From Doryteuthis pealeii (taxonomy: Eukaryota; Mollusca; Cephalopoda; Myopsida; Loliginidae), in NCBI GenBank assembly GCA_023376005.1, contig CM042157.1:25532037-25596036 (forward strand): a stretch of 64,000 nucleotides of DNA, in the 5' to 3' direction. The position numbers were made by a program, and so were the translations under genes. Under the pieces are notes generated by a model. That model saw only the letters and a list, made by a program, of their open reading frames with translations, did no database searches and was not told the DNA's origin. Each line of letters starts with the position of its first letter. Position 1 is the stretch's first letter. Below, piece after piece: positions 11,200 to 20,896 of this stretch.

Positions 11200-11255
11200 C
11201 TGACAGAAATCTGTTTCGACCACTTCAATAGATCGGTCTTTCATCAAGAGTAACA
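11200..11255 (-). ncRNA. Decayed hammerhead-like motif
   Basis: On the minus strand TTGATGA replaces CTGATGA. Stem II ends GGTC, followed by GAAACAGATTTCTGTC, in which ACAGA pairs with TCTGT. Stem I is not supported. Related to the motif in the 7369-7673 foldback. Confidence 0.45.
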
Positions 11256-11539
11256 TATGAGAGAAAAATGGGGAAAAATAACCGTTAGAAGACAGAGTAC
11301 AAACAAACGCTATTATTTATTGCTGGCATTTTAAAAAATAATGCGTGTTCTGTGTTAAAAATTAAATAAATTTTATTTTAAAAAAATCAGAAGCATTATA
11401 GTTCATACTAAAACTCAAAAGAGTTTGGTGTAAAATTATGTAAAAGTGTATAATGAGTATCAAAAAATAAAATTTACCGGAGATGTTGGTAGAGGAAGCA
11501 GCTATATTACATACTCCTTCTTATTACCTTTATGCTGTG

Positions 11540-11671
11540 TGCTATCTTGAAAAAGTCCTGGAAACAGTGCCTAACAAAAAGCGGCTTTATGGTCACTTAC
11601 TTCCAATCACACAAACAAGTAAGACGAACAAGAGATACTGGACCTTGTGTAGAGAAACAAGGACTAACTAA
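11540..11671 (+). pseudogene. LINE ORF2 C-terminal remnant
   Basis: KKRLYGHLLPITQT followed by a decayed tail matches the same segment of the LINE family as KQLYGQLTPITQTI near 4280. Only ~40 residues are recognisable, and the frame opens and closes within degraded sequence. Confidence 0.65.
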
Positions 11672-11699
11672 TAAGTAATGGATGTTCTCCAGTGAGTAT

Positions 11700-11860
11700 C
11701 GATAAAAGGTTTGGTTTAGTTTGGTTTTACGGCATATCAACCTCAGTGGGTCATTTAATGCCGATAAAGTTTTGAAATAAATCAATTCTTAATGGATAAT
11801 ACAATCTTTTTATGACTACTTTTTTTATATTTAACCCATAGATGGGTCGATAACAGGAAG
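11700..11860. repeat. Dispersed ~155-bp repeat
   Basis: 'ttacggcatatcaacctcag' onward is almost identical to 36785-36912. Shorter relatives lie near 9045 and 28530. Class unknown. Confidence 0.75.
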
Positions 11861-11954
11861 TCTAGCCACATGTAAACACAGCAGTGTTAGCCTACCTGCA
11901 AAAATTTATATTGATCAGCGTTGTGCGGGAGCATTGACTGATAGAGTCTGTAAA

Positions 11955-11955
<1 letters not shown>

Positions 11956-12015
<60 letters not shown>

Positions 12016-12052
12016 GAGAGACAGACAGACAGAGAGAGAGAGACAGAGAGAT

Positions 12053-12086
<34 letters not shown>
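11956..12086. repeat. (TA)n-(GA)n/(GACA)n microsatellite
   Basis: TA run passing into GA with GACA interruptions. Confidence 0.96.
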
Positions 12087-12087
<1 letters not shown>

Positions 12088-13480
12088 ATACAAATGTATT
12101 CTCGCTTATATTAGACCTGAGAGCGACAATGTTTGTTATTTGTTTATATTAACCCTTTTGTGAGAGACCGTACAATATTAATTGCGTGTTGCGTCACGAT
12201 TGAAAATATCAGATTTCAATTAATTTCGATAATAATGAATGCAGAATAATGATTATATATTGTCATCTTGCGCAATGTCACACGAGAAGGAAAACCTTTT
12301 GTTGGCTGTCAGAAAATTGCCCCGACCGCACCACCCCAAACATATAATTAGTTAGTCTACCTAACTCTCCGTATTACAATCATCGTGATTATTATGTGTG
12401 GGGCGTGGCTGAACAAGAATTCAACAAAATCCCATGTGTTGCATAGCGGCCTTCTTCGCTATCTAAATCAGCATACTGTTGGCCGATGTAAAGTTTAATG
12501 AAGTCAACACACATCTCTATCATATTTAAAAGGACTTCTTTATTTGCTTTTTCTTCTAACTCGGTGATGCGTATACAGGGCATGGAACTTGACGTTGTCG
12601 GCTACTAAATGAGGAAGTCAAGATGAGACTACAAAAACTGCTATCTGCCACATTGTTGAATGGTGGCTAAGTAACGGGTACGCCCCCCACACAGGGGAGG
12701 GGAGAGCGTGTCCACTCTCTCTCACGACTGCTGTCCGAATGAACTCACTCAACCGACTGGTCTCGATCAACCCTTGACTGCTGACTGCTGACTGCCCCTG
12801 CTGTTGGACTGCTACGCTTAAGTACGCACAACCCGCCCACACATCTCTTGTTCGCTTAACCGGAAGTCCTTACTTCCCTTTCCAGTCTCTTTGTTCAATT
12901 TTCCGTTTGTACAGAGGAAGTCTTTTGTTATACTAGACTTTCTGACTACCTTATCCATTGTCTTCTTAGTTAATTTTTTCTTTGTCTTTTAGAACTTCCC
13001 ACGCAAAACAAATGCGACGATCGCTAACCTATAACACATGCATGAACTGAATGCATGCACAATGGCTGCATTTACCGTAGCGTAGTGTGTAGCGATTACC
13101 TGTCCCTGAAGGGATGGACATGGATCCAGTTGTTGGATTTTTATCTAGACTGATTCATTTTAATAGTATTTTCATTATATTCAAATTGTATCCCTAAAAA
13201 CCAGGACAGTCTTCCAAGATCGGTCATTTTGAATTTTGAACTTAAACTGTCTTTAATCTTAAGTAGCAGTAGAAGTTTGTAGGTGGGCAGGGGCTCACAA
13301 GTTTATAAAAATGTAAGGGGAATGGTGGTAGGAGGATTGGCGGGAAATTATAGGCATTTGGGTACATGCTGACTGGTTTCAAAGTTTATCTTGTTTAAGG
13401 TGGGGTTGTTTTGTTTGATATATAAAGATTCGAGTACTTGAAGTTTTTGTTTGTTTGTTTTTTTCTTCGTGCAATATACT
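12087..13480. other. Mixed sequence with two unrecognised ORFs
   Basis: GC-richer around 12640-12860. Minus-strand frames at 12392-12583 (63 aa, Glu/Asp-rich, containing ADLDSEEGRYATHG) and 12618-12842 (74 aa) are uninterrupted, but I do not recognise either. The first looks more protein-like than its neighbours and could be an exon or retroelement scrap. Confidence 0.35.
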
Positions 13481-13481
13481 A

Positions 13482-13483
13482 TA

Positions 13484-13542
<59 letters not shown>

Positions 13543-13673
13543 AAAAAATAAATAATAGGATATTTTAATCAATGTTACTTACACGTTTATTTTATCCATT
13601 CTAGACTTTCTTTCCTTTATTCATTTTTTCAACATACCGTCGAATTCACTTACAGTTTCATTTTACACACACA

Positions 13674-13760
<87 letters not shown>
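13482..13760. repeat. (TA)n / element fragment / (CA)n-(TA)n
   Basis: TA run 13482-13538. Then a deleted copy of the 41460-type hammerhead element: 13550-13590 matches its internal start, then it jumps to the terminal segment at 13590-13665 and loses the ribozyme. CA and TA runs follow to 13760. Confidence 0.7.
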
Positions 13761-13762
<2 letters not shown>

Positions 13763-13902
13763 GGAGAATATGTGCTTAAATGAAGTCAGACCTAATTTTT
13801 TTGAAAGTTAATTCATTAATGATAATTAGGCGGGATTTAATTAATGAATTAACTTTTAAAAAAAATAGGTCTGACTTCATTTAAGCACATATTCTCCCAA
13901 AT
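13758..13902. repeat. Foldback hairpin, ~67-bp arms
   Basis: 13758-13830 and 13836-13902 are inverted copies ('ttgggagaatatgtgctt' and its complement). The same arm sequence occurs at 16294-16463 and in the tails of the SINE-H1 units near 18400, 18900 and 20420. (TA)n flanks it on both sides. Confidence 0.85.
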
Positions 13903-13925
13903 ACTCTCGGCTGAAAATAGCTAGA

Positions 13926-13973
<48 letters not shown>

Positions 13974-13977
13974 ATAT

Positions 13978-14187
13978 GAGGAAAAATGAGTAAAGAAAAG
14001 AAATGTAAATGGATAAAATGAATTTAATTGATATCACATTAATCGATATCACTTACACATGTGTTTCGGTCAGTTTATGTGTGTGAAAATATTTCGCACA
14101 CATACAAGAATCGACCTTCATCAGAGTGAACATTTATTTTGATTCATTTTATCTATTTACATTTCTTTTCTTTACTCATTTTTCCTC
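13978..14187. mobile_element. Foldback element enclosing a hammerhead
   Basis: Terminal arms 13978-14023 and 14142-14187 are inverted copies ('gaggaaaaatgag' and its complement). The hammerhead at 14049-14129 lies between them, and (TA)n lies outside both ends (13934-13977 and 14214-14269). Confidence 0.8.
14049..14129 (-). ncRNA. Hammerhead ribozyme motif, type I (family H3)
   Basis: Minus strand: stem I TCACT (14129-14125) pairs with AGTGA (14053-14049). Core CTGATGA 14124-14118. Stem II begins GGTC/GACC after one unpaired A and extends through an imperfect TATGTGTG/CACACATA helix. GAAA is followed by the 10-base palindrome ACACATGTGT as loopless stem III, then A as the cleavage base (GUA). 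Confidence 0.85.
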
Positions 14188-14213
14188 ATATTGTCGGATT
14201 CAATTCCTTTTCC

Positions 14214-14269
<56 letters not shown>

Positions 14270-14272
<3 letters not shown>

Positions 14273-14750
14273 CAATTGGTTTATTAAATCATCTGTTTTT
14301 GAAGCAATTAGTATATCATCTACGCACAATGATAAAATGATTGTGATTGATAATGAAACTCTACCGTGAAATTGTTGGTTCCTTAATTTATATTATGATG
14401 GCTACAAGGCCAGATATATCGTATATAGTTTCAAAATTATCTCAGTATTTTGATAAACCTACACCAATCCAACAGTTATCTTCTCTTGCCGTCAGGTTTT
14501 TCGCCTATAGGTGGCTGAGTATTTAAAATGCAGCCTGGGAATTCTCACTCTCTTTTATCTGGGACTGGCAACCACTACACATGGGCTAGACGCGTGGTGT
14601 CTCTGGCTGCCTCCAAGTGTCTAAATTATATTCTTCATACAAGTGTTGTTGAACTGTACAGACAATTCTTGACGGACAAGTTTTTGGTTGATCCTTTCTA
14701 ATTTTCGAGCCATACTTTTGGTTTTTAGGTGGAACTGATTTAACAGTCTA
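14270..14750. other. AT-rich unique sequence
   Basis: A short (TA)n tail at the start; nothing recognisable beyond it. Confidence 0.45.
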
Positions 14751-14756
14751 CCAAAG

Positions 14757-14809
14757 GTTTCGATACGAGCGCTTTCGGCAATACAGTTTGCCATCATCAG
14801 GTAGGAAAC
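14757..14809 (-). ncRNA. Hammerhead ribozyme motif, type I (family H4)
   Basis: Minus strand: outer stem I GTTTC/GAAAC, internal loop, inner stem I TAC/GTA. Core CTGATGA 14800-14794, stem II GGC/GCC after one unpaired T, GAAA, loopless palindromic stem III AGCGCT, cleavage base C (CUC). All three helices are formed. Confidence 0.8.
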
Positions 14810-14929
14810 GATGGTATGGTTTCGTGTCTCGTTTTTAAAGAGAACGAGTAGCAGCAAGGAATTAGAAGTGGGAGGTAATAACAATTGGTAGTGGGAGGTT
14901 GTAGGGATGGTAGTGGTTCGAGCGAACGA

Positions 14930-15226
14930 TGCGGTAGTGATTTTTTTTCTGGGAGGGGGCCTAAGTTGTGAGAAGGGCTTATAATTTTCCGCCTATCCTC
15001 CTTCCACTATACACCTCCCCTTCTCACAACTTGTGATGACGAAATGGCGAAAGGATGTTGACGTAGCGAAAGAGCGAGATGAAGTGAATGAACAACACGA
15101 AGCTATCACTCGAGTTACACGATTTTGGGGAAAAACAATGCTTCCGGTTTGAATTTAAATCATTTTCTGCTTCTCTCTTGATGAGTCCGGATTAAAAACA
15201 TTTATATCTAAAAACGGACCTAATTA
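14930..15226. other. Unique sequence
   Basis: No gene or repeat family recognised. Confidence 0.45.
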
Positions 15227-15285
15227 TCATTATGCTCTGATGATGATTTTTTTATAAATCGAAATATTGTCAATATTAGCAATGA
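15227..15285 (+). ncRNA. Hammerhead ribozyme motif (family H5)
   Basis: Core CTGATGA 15237-15243, unpaired T, stem II GATTT/AAATC, GAAA, stem III ATATT/AATAT with loop GTC, cleavage base T (AUU). Stem I TGCT/AGCA, with an outer TCAT/ATGA helix. Same family as 5970-6030. Confidence 0.75.
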
Positions 15286-15337
15286 AAAAAATTAAAAAAT
15301 ATATTCATTTTAACAACAATGTGTGTTTTTCATACCT

Positions 15338-15340
<3 letters not shown>

Positions 15341-15384
<44 letters not shown>

Positions 15385-15396
15385 AGAGAGAGAGGG

Positions 15397-15448
<52 letters not shown>

Positions 15449-15450
15449 TA
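15341..15450. repeat. (TA)n-(GA)n microsatellite
   Basis: TA run then GA run. Confidence 0.96.
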
Positions 15451-15459
15451 GATAAAAGG

Positions 15460-15700
15460 TGGCTTACCGGTGAATATAAGCACGATCGTTGGAGGTGCAC
15501 AAAACCCAGGGGTTAAGTAAGCGATAAAACAAATACAAAGTACTCAATACAAAGTAGAGCAAATTTATTAAAGAAATGGATACAATAGAAACCTGCTCGA
15601 GTTTCACCATTAGGATCTTCAGGGTTAAGTCCACTGAATTAATCGAGGTACCGATTAATTGCAGCCGATTACACGTGTGTTCATTGAATAAGATGTTGCT
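15460..15700 (-). mobile_element. Decayed H2-family hammerhead element
   Basis: Inverted relative of 7740-8080: it shares the 'acgatcgttgga', 'gtactcaatacaaagtag' and hammerhead segments. The hammerhead at about 15585-15630 (minus strand) keeps CTGAAGA, GAAA and stem I AACC/GGTT, but stem III reads ACTCGAGC, which destroys the essential U before the cleavage site. It is expected to be inactive. Confidence 0.7.
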
Positions 15701-15702
15701 TT

Positions 15703-15730
15703 AATATATATATATATATATATATATATT
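15703..15730. repeat. (TA)n microsatellite
   Basis: Adjoins the H2-family element. Confidence 0.95.
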
Positions 15731-16244
15731 CTTAAGTTTACATAGGTGCGCGTATGAGTCTGCCATTTTTATGTTTATCACTTTAGCAAATGTCTGTGAC
15801 ACGAGGGTTCCATTCCAGTTCAAATGTATTTAAACAATGGATATTGTCAACGTCTGTGAATCGATTTCCACTTCAGACAAGTCGATACTGCGAACAGTGG
15901 ACAAGACGTGCACCAGTCTTTACAATTCTTTTCAAATCATTTTCAGTTAAAGTCCATTGTACATTCCGGCCGTGACACGAACCGCACGTCGATTCTTCAA
16001 GCCCTGCCGGCCACGCTAGAGTGTCTGATTAAGCGCTGACATTTTCGTCGGAGATCCTGATTTCTTTCCATCGCTCTAAGGTACACATGATATACAATAG
16101 TTTTTAGAAGGTCATAACATGTGCATTGAACAATGTTTTTCACTGTGAATTAGAGGACCAAGTTAAATCAGTGAAATTATAAGCGTGCTAAATAAGTAAA
16201 CGACTCATTCTCTACGAATTTGAAACACTAAAGTTCATCTAGTT
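15731..16244. other. Unique sequence
   Basis: The 61-residue frame at 15790-15975 is unremarkable. No repeat recognised. Confidence 0.45.
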
Positions 16245-16297
<53 letters not shown>

Positions 16298-16503
16298 GGA
16301 GAATATGTGCTTTTAATTTTAGTCAGACCTTTTTTTTTTTTTTTTGAAAGTTAATTCATTTATGGTTAATTAGGCGGGATTTAACAACTTAACCATAAAT
16401 GAATTAACTTTAAAAAAAAAAAATTAGGTCTGAATAAAATTAAAAGCACATATTCTCCCAAATACACTATCGGCTGAAAATAGCTAAAGTTGTTTACATT
16501 TGC

Positions 16504-16538
<35 letters not shown>

Positions 16539-16565
16539 ATATAATTATATTATTTATATATATTT
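16245..16565. repeat. (TA)n-flanked foldback hairpin
   Basis: TA runs at 16245-16293 and 16503-16565 enclose inverted arms 16294-16375 and 16385-16463, closely related to 13758-13902. Confidence 0.85.
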
Positions 16566-16594
16566 GATTTTTAAATTTAATTGTTTTTTTATAG

Positions 16595-16638
16595 GCATCT
16601 ACCCAGGGTTTCAAGCTTTTTTGCTTTCTTCAGGATAC
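16595..16638 (-). ncRNA. Hammerhead ribozyme motif (family H7, copy 1)
   Basis: Minus strand: stem I GTATC/GATGC (one G-U pair), core CTGAAGA 16633-16627, stem II AAGC/GCTT, GAAA, stem III ACCC-T-GGGT, cleavage base A (GUA). Confidence 0.8.
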
Positions 16639-16685
16639 TTTTAATTTCTCCAGTGTTTCTGCAAAAACATTTCTTGCTGTTAGTT

Positions 16686-16716
<31 letters not shown>

Positions 16717-16830
16717 TATATATATATTTAAATTTTTTCCGGGGTGAAACAAAGAAATCACAGTGCTCAACCACAAGTTGTAGGAGCTTTATTTATTTGT
16801 TTGATTTTTAAATATAATTGTTTTTTATAG

Positions 16831-16876
16831 GCATCTACCCAGGGTTTCAAGCTTTTTTTTGCTTTCTTCAGGATAC
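16831..16876 (-). ncRNA. Hammerhead ribozyme motif (family H7, copy 2)
   Basis: Same as copy 1 with a longer A-rich loop in stem II. Stem I can extend by one base pair. Confidence 0.8.
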
Positions 16877-16920
16877 CTTTAATTTCTCCAGTATTTCTGC
16901 AAAAACATTTCTTGCTGTTA

Positions 16921-17430
16921 TATTTTTGTCGAGGACCGCAAATTTTAACGGTTGATTATTGTGGACGCTTGTGGAATTGGGATTTTATTTTTTTAAATGC
17001 TTAAATTAAAAAATTTTCTAAATAAAATCCCAATTCCACAAACTTTTTAATTCCTCTAATTCTAACTGAATGCGTGTTACGAAGAAGCTTTGTGTGGGTG
17101 TTACACATGGGCGTATGGTTTATAATAGGAATGTGTTTGCAGCTGTTAAAAATTTGATCGCGTATCACGAGACCCTGAGCTACAGGTGGTCGTTTTCTGC
17201 CGACTGGACAAATAAATAGCAGGATCACGGCGGGTCGTACCTCAAGGCAACACCTGCCACTCTATTTAAAGGGAGAGGCACTGTGCTTGAGGCGCCCCAA
17301 AAGGGGAATGCTGACAGGATCCACAAATGTGTTGCACTAGCCATCGCATGAGCTTTGGTTTGTGCGTGGCTTGTGTCACATAGTGGGTGGTTTAGTTACA
17401 TTTCTATTATTTCATTAAATAGTATTAGAA
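16921..17430. other. Unique sequence plus third copy of the 1035-type repeat
   Basis: A short inverted repeat around 16976-17042 ('aattgggattttatt' and complement). 17246-17370 is a diverged copy of the repeat at 1035. Confidence 0.5.
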
Positions 17431-17640
17431 ACATGTGAAATGCAACCAGCCTCGTGCCGATTACGAAGATTACCGAGTTCGAAAAGAAGGTTCCCGAGTT
17501 AGAGAAAGCTCCAGAATCCGACAAAAAATACCTGAAGAAGGCCAGAGGACACATCGGCCGAAATGTTGTACATATAACAATAAAGATGAGGACAATAGTC
17601 CGAATAATCCAAATAATACTAAATAAATGTGGTTGACAAA
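17431..17640 (+). mobile_element. SINE-H2 body with hammerhead-like core
   Basis: Family also found at 25320-25740, 28905-29460, 29450-29570 and 30510-30760. It has a degenerate 21-bp-type repeat ('gttcgaaaagaaggttcccg'), then CTGAAGA 17532-17538, stem II GGCC/GGCC after one unpaired A, GAAA 17560-17563 and stem III ATGT-TGT-ACAT with triplet AUA. A paired stem I is not visible. The body is open in one frame (KKYLKKA...HIGRNVV), and the same frame is open in other copies. Confidence 0.65.
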
Positions 17641-18225
17641 TTTTTAATGACATCTGCTGGGGGTGTTCACCCTGATATTATTGGTGTGATGTCGTCCATA
17701 TCGGCTATGTCGTCCATTTCCTCCCGGAAATGTGATCTCAACACTGAGCACTTCACTTAAAACATTGGCAAAACCAAATCTTTTCAGACAAATGAATTTA
17801 CATTGGAAAAACTTCACCTGATTTAAATGGTGGTACTTTAGATTTCTAATGAAATTTAATAGCATTACAGCTTTTATGGATTCGGGATAATTTTGTCAGG
17901 ATTAATGGATCCGGGATGTTTTAAATTAAGTACTCTCCGAAAAGCAACGCACTTGGATAGACATTTAATACTGGAAACCTAACAGTGACTGTTTTTTTTT
18001 TAGGCTAAAATCGATGACAAATTGAAACCTGAACTCAAAAAAATCAGCAAAAGGAAACTGTGGATTAGCATTCCCTTTCATCGATTTTAATAGACAAATA
18101 TCAATTTAACATTTTATTTCAGTACAAGTTGTTTTCTTCCAAAAAAAAAGACACTATTATTGCGTTATAGATCGGCCATGTTTAACTTTCTTTCCATTTA
18201 TTTTGTGTTGAGCTCTGTCTGTCAA
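17641..18225. other. AT-rich unique sequence
   Basis: Nothing recognised. Confidence 0.45.
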
Positions 18226-18330
<105 letters not shown>

Positions 18331-18350
18331 AGAAAGGAATACCTATTAAA

Positions 18351-18806
18351 TGTATGGCTAAACAAAACTTATTAGGTATTCCCGCCTAATTCATTATTAA
18401 TTAATTAATTTTCAAAATTAGGTCCGACTCCAATTAAGCACTTATTCTCCCAAAAATTATCGGCAAAAAGCCATTCTAAACAAACCTTGTTTACAACTTA
18501 TCATATCGTCGTGTAATAAAAGTCACTAGAAGAGGAATATTAACCTACTCTAAACAAATCATAAAATCTAAGAGGTCCGTTTAGTGTAGAGGTTATGGGA
18601 TCGGCCTGTCAGCTTGGCAGTCCGGTTTCAAATCACGCACAGGGCGGTCTTCCGATCTATAGCTCTGCTGATGAGGCCTAATAGGCCGAAATGTACATAC
18701 AGAGATTGATTTTTCTCGATTTGTTTAGCCATACATTTAATAGGTATTCCCGCCTAATTCATTATTAATTAATTAATTTTCAAAATTAGGTCCGACTCCA
18801 ATTAAG

Positions 18807-18840
<34 letters not shown>
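18351..18840 (+). mobile_element. SINE-H1 array: 1.3 units, 368-bp period
   Basis: 'taggtattcccgcctaattc' occurs at 18373 and again at 18741, a 368-bp direct period. The unit contains a tRNA-like head (A box TAGTGTAGAGG at 18582-18592, a perfect match to the Pol III A-box consensus; B-box-like GGTTTCAAATC at 18624-18634), then the hammerhead 18663-18704, then an AT-rich tail. It ends in (TA)n. Its partner is 48704-49070. Confidence 0.85.
18663..18704 (+). ncRNA. Hammerhead ribozyme motif, type I (family H1)
   Basis: Stem I CTCTG (18663-18667) pairs with CAGAG (18700-18704). Core CTGATGA 18668-18674, stem II GGCC-TAATA-GGCC 18675-18687, GAAA 18688-18691, stem III ATGT/ACAT with no loop, cleavage predicted after A18699 (triplet AUA). 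All conserved core bases are present and there is no extra base before stem II. It lies ~30 bp downstream of a B box. Confidence 0.92.
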
Positions 18841-18844
<4 letters not shown>

Positions 18845-18879
18845 TAAGTAAACAAACAATGTGTTTATTTGATATGGCT

Positions 18880-19042
18880 TTTAGCCAACAATTTTTTGAG
18901 GATATGTGCTTAATTGAAGTCATACCTAATTTTGAAAATTAATTAGTTAATAATTAATGAATTTAGGCGGGCATATATGTAAGGTTAAACAAATCGAGAA
19001 AATGTCAATCCCTGAACGTACATTTCGACCTATTAGGTCTCA

Positions 19043-19053
<11 letters not shown>
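18880..19053 (-). mobile_element. SINE-H1 fragment, 5'-truncated hammerhead
   Basis: Inverted relative of the tail and ribozyme of the 18351 element. On the minus strand it reads ATGA, stem II GACC/GGTC, GAAA, ATGTACGT, then the family tail. The CTG of the core and stem I are replaced by (TA)n at 19045. Its partner is at about 49120-49275. Confidence 0.75.
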
Positions 19054-19082
<29 letters not shown>

Positions 19083-19683
19083 GGAAGTTGAAATGCTCAC
19101 TCTATCAAGTGATTAATTCCGGCTTTATCCCTTTAGAGCAATTAGGAGGTACAGTCGGCAGATACGGCTCCTTGATTCTATTACTTATTTTATACCAGAC
19201 CACGGACTATTAGGAATACATGTTGACTGTATTTCTAACATCACTATTAATTCCGGCTAAAAGCAAACTTGTTACAGCATTTTTATTTTATTCTATTATC
19301 TTTCCCTTTTCTACATTGTCCTTTTTGCCCATTTTACAGTTAATTTCCAACTTTCTGATTTTTTCACTTGTTTTCTCCAGTGTTTTTGCTGACGGATCAG
19401 CTCACTATGCATTTCAAAATAATGATATTACCAAGGGTTAAAAGGAAAGAAGAGAAAGGCTTTAAAAACAATACGCATTCAGAATTCCGATGTCGTATTC
19501 CCTGTCAATAATTACATAAAGCCAAGTGTATATTGCTTGATTTCATTTGTACCTTGGGAATATTATAGCTCATCAAAGAGACGGAGAGAAATGCAGTTAC
19601 AAATAGCAGGTTGAAGAATACTTACATAAATACACACATGCATATATAGCAATAGCATAATATTTACAGATCACTGCCGTCCC
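19054..19683. other. Unique sequence after (TA)n
   Basis: The 73-residue frame at 19220-19441 is hydrophobic by composition and not recognised. Confidence 0.4.
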
Positions 19684-20100
19684 TCATAATCCTATAACCC
19701 CACCACCAGAAACTTTTCTCTCATGAGCCCACAATTGACTCATCAAACCCGTTGCAGATCCACACAATTTGATGCAAATATGACATAGGAAGGACGTCCT
19801 TCCCGTTGTATCCGATGGTTCAGATGATAAAAATTTCATGCTTATGCACCACCATATGTCTCTTAAGACCAGAAGCTGACTTACATACTTTGTTACAGTT
19901 TGCACAAGACACATTGCTTGTTCCTGGAGTTTGCATGAATTTTGCCTGATGAGATTTTCTATAATTGACATATCCAGCCTTAGAAAGCAGAATTCGACCA
20001 CATGTCTTACATTTCCAACCCTCCGTGTTCTCTCCAATACGAGAGTTGTATCCCTTTCGAAGTTGACGCATGAGGTTTTCAAGCTCAGTTCTTTAACTTT
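19684..20100 (-). pseudogene. LINE ORF2 C-terminal zinc-finger region, frameshifted
   Basis: Minus-strand frames contain three C2H2-like fingers in series. WKCKTCGRILLSKAGYVNY...H has its first His replaced by Asn; CANCNKVCKSASGLKRHMVVH is canonical; a frameshift then gives CHICIKLCGSATGL...H. Fingers of this CxxC...SxxGLxxH type form the C-terminus of several invertebrate non-LTR retrotransposon polyproteins. The frameshift and eroded finger mean a dead copy. A cellular zinc-finger gene is less likely, because no flanking coding sequence is seen. The second copy is at 49940-50390. Confidence 0.65.
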
Positions 20101-20280
20101 ATGCATACATACATACATACATACATACTGTTTACTTCTCATACTGTCGTGTAGTAAAAGTCACCATAAGTGGAATATAACCTACTTCTAAACAAAACGA
20201 AAAAATCTGGGAGGGGTCAGCTGGTGTAATGGTCAGAGTCAGGGTTTGAATCACATATGAAGCGGTCTTCCTGTCTATAG

Positions 20281-20322
20281 CTCTGCTGTTGAGGCTTAAT
20301 AGGCCGAAATGTACATACAGAG
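20281..20322 (+). ncRNA. Degenerate hammerhead (family H1)
   Basis: As 18663-18704, but the core reads CTGTTGA (invariant A6 changed to T) and stem II GGCTTAATAGGCC keeps only weak pairing. Stem I CTCTG/CAGAG and stem III ATGTACAT are intact. Probably inactive. Confidence 0.8.
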
Positions 20323-20654
20323 ATTGATGTTTCTTGATTTGTTTAGCCTCACATTTGAATAGATATGCCCGCCTAATTCATTAATTATTAATTTTCAAAA
20401 TTAGTTACGACTTCAATTAAGCACATATTCTCCCAAAAATTGTCGACTAAAAAAAGCCATATCAAAACACATCGTCTGTTTGTTTACTTCTCATACTGTT
20501 GTGTAGTAAAATTCACCATAAAGTGGAATATAACCTACTTCTAAACAAAACGAAAAATCTGTAAAAGGCCAGCTGGTGTGATGGTTAGAGTCCCCGCCTG
20601 TCAGCTTGACTGTCAGGGTTCGAATCACACACAAAGCGGTCTTCCTGTCGATAG

Positions 20655-20696
20655 CTCTGCTGATGAGGCCTAATAGGCCGAAATGTACATACAGAG
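20655..20696 (+). ncRNA. Hammerhead ribozyme motif, type I (family H1)
   Basis: Identical in sequence to 18663-18704: stem I CTCTG/CAGAG, core CTGATGA 20660-20666, stem II GGCC/GGCC, GAAA 20680-20683, loopless stem III ATGT/ACAT, cleavage predicted after A20691. The Pol III A and B boxes ~70 and ~30 bp upstream are better preserved here than in the other copies. Confidence 0.92.
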
Positions 20697-20896
20697 ATTG
20701 ATTTTTCTCGATTTGTTTAGCCTTATATTTAAATAGATATGCCTGCCTAATTCATTAATTATTTATTAATTAATTTTCAAAATTAGGTACGACTTCAATC
20801 AAGCACATATTCTCCAAAAATTGTCGGCTAAAAAAAAAGCCATATCAAAACACATCGTCTGTTTGTTTACTTCTCATACATACATACATACATACA

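Larger units (their letters stand above)
16568..16920 (-). mobile_element. Tandem hammerhead unit, 236-bp spacing
   Basis: 16568-16680 and 16803-16918 are near-identical direct repeats, each with a complete hammerhead on the minus strand. Between them lies a (TA)n tract and a short unique piece. Cleavage of a read-through transcript at both sites would release an RNA of about 236 nt. Confidence 0.8.
20129..20880 (+). mobile_element. SINE-H1 array: two units, ~374-bp spacing
   Basis: Two head-to-tail units. Unit 1 has its head at about 20215 and hammerhead at 20281-20322; unit 2 has A box TGGTGTGATGG 20574-20584, B box GGTTCGAATC 20617-20626 and hammerhead 20655-20696. Each is followed by the shared tail ('ctcgatttgtttagcc', 'gaattag..gcgg', 'gtctgtttgtttac'). 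(CATA)n bounds the array at 20101-20128 and 20877-20896. Confidence 0.88.

Noticed and set aside
19820..20071. Cellular C2H2 zinc-finger gene
   Set aside because: Finger type and context fit a LINE C-terminus; frameshifted, one finger lacks a His, and no exon structure is visible.
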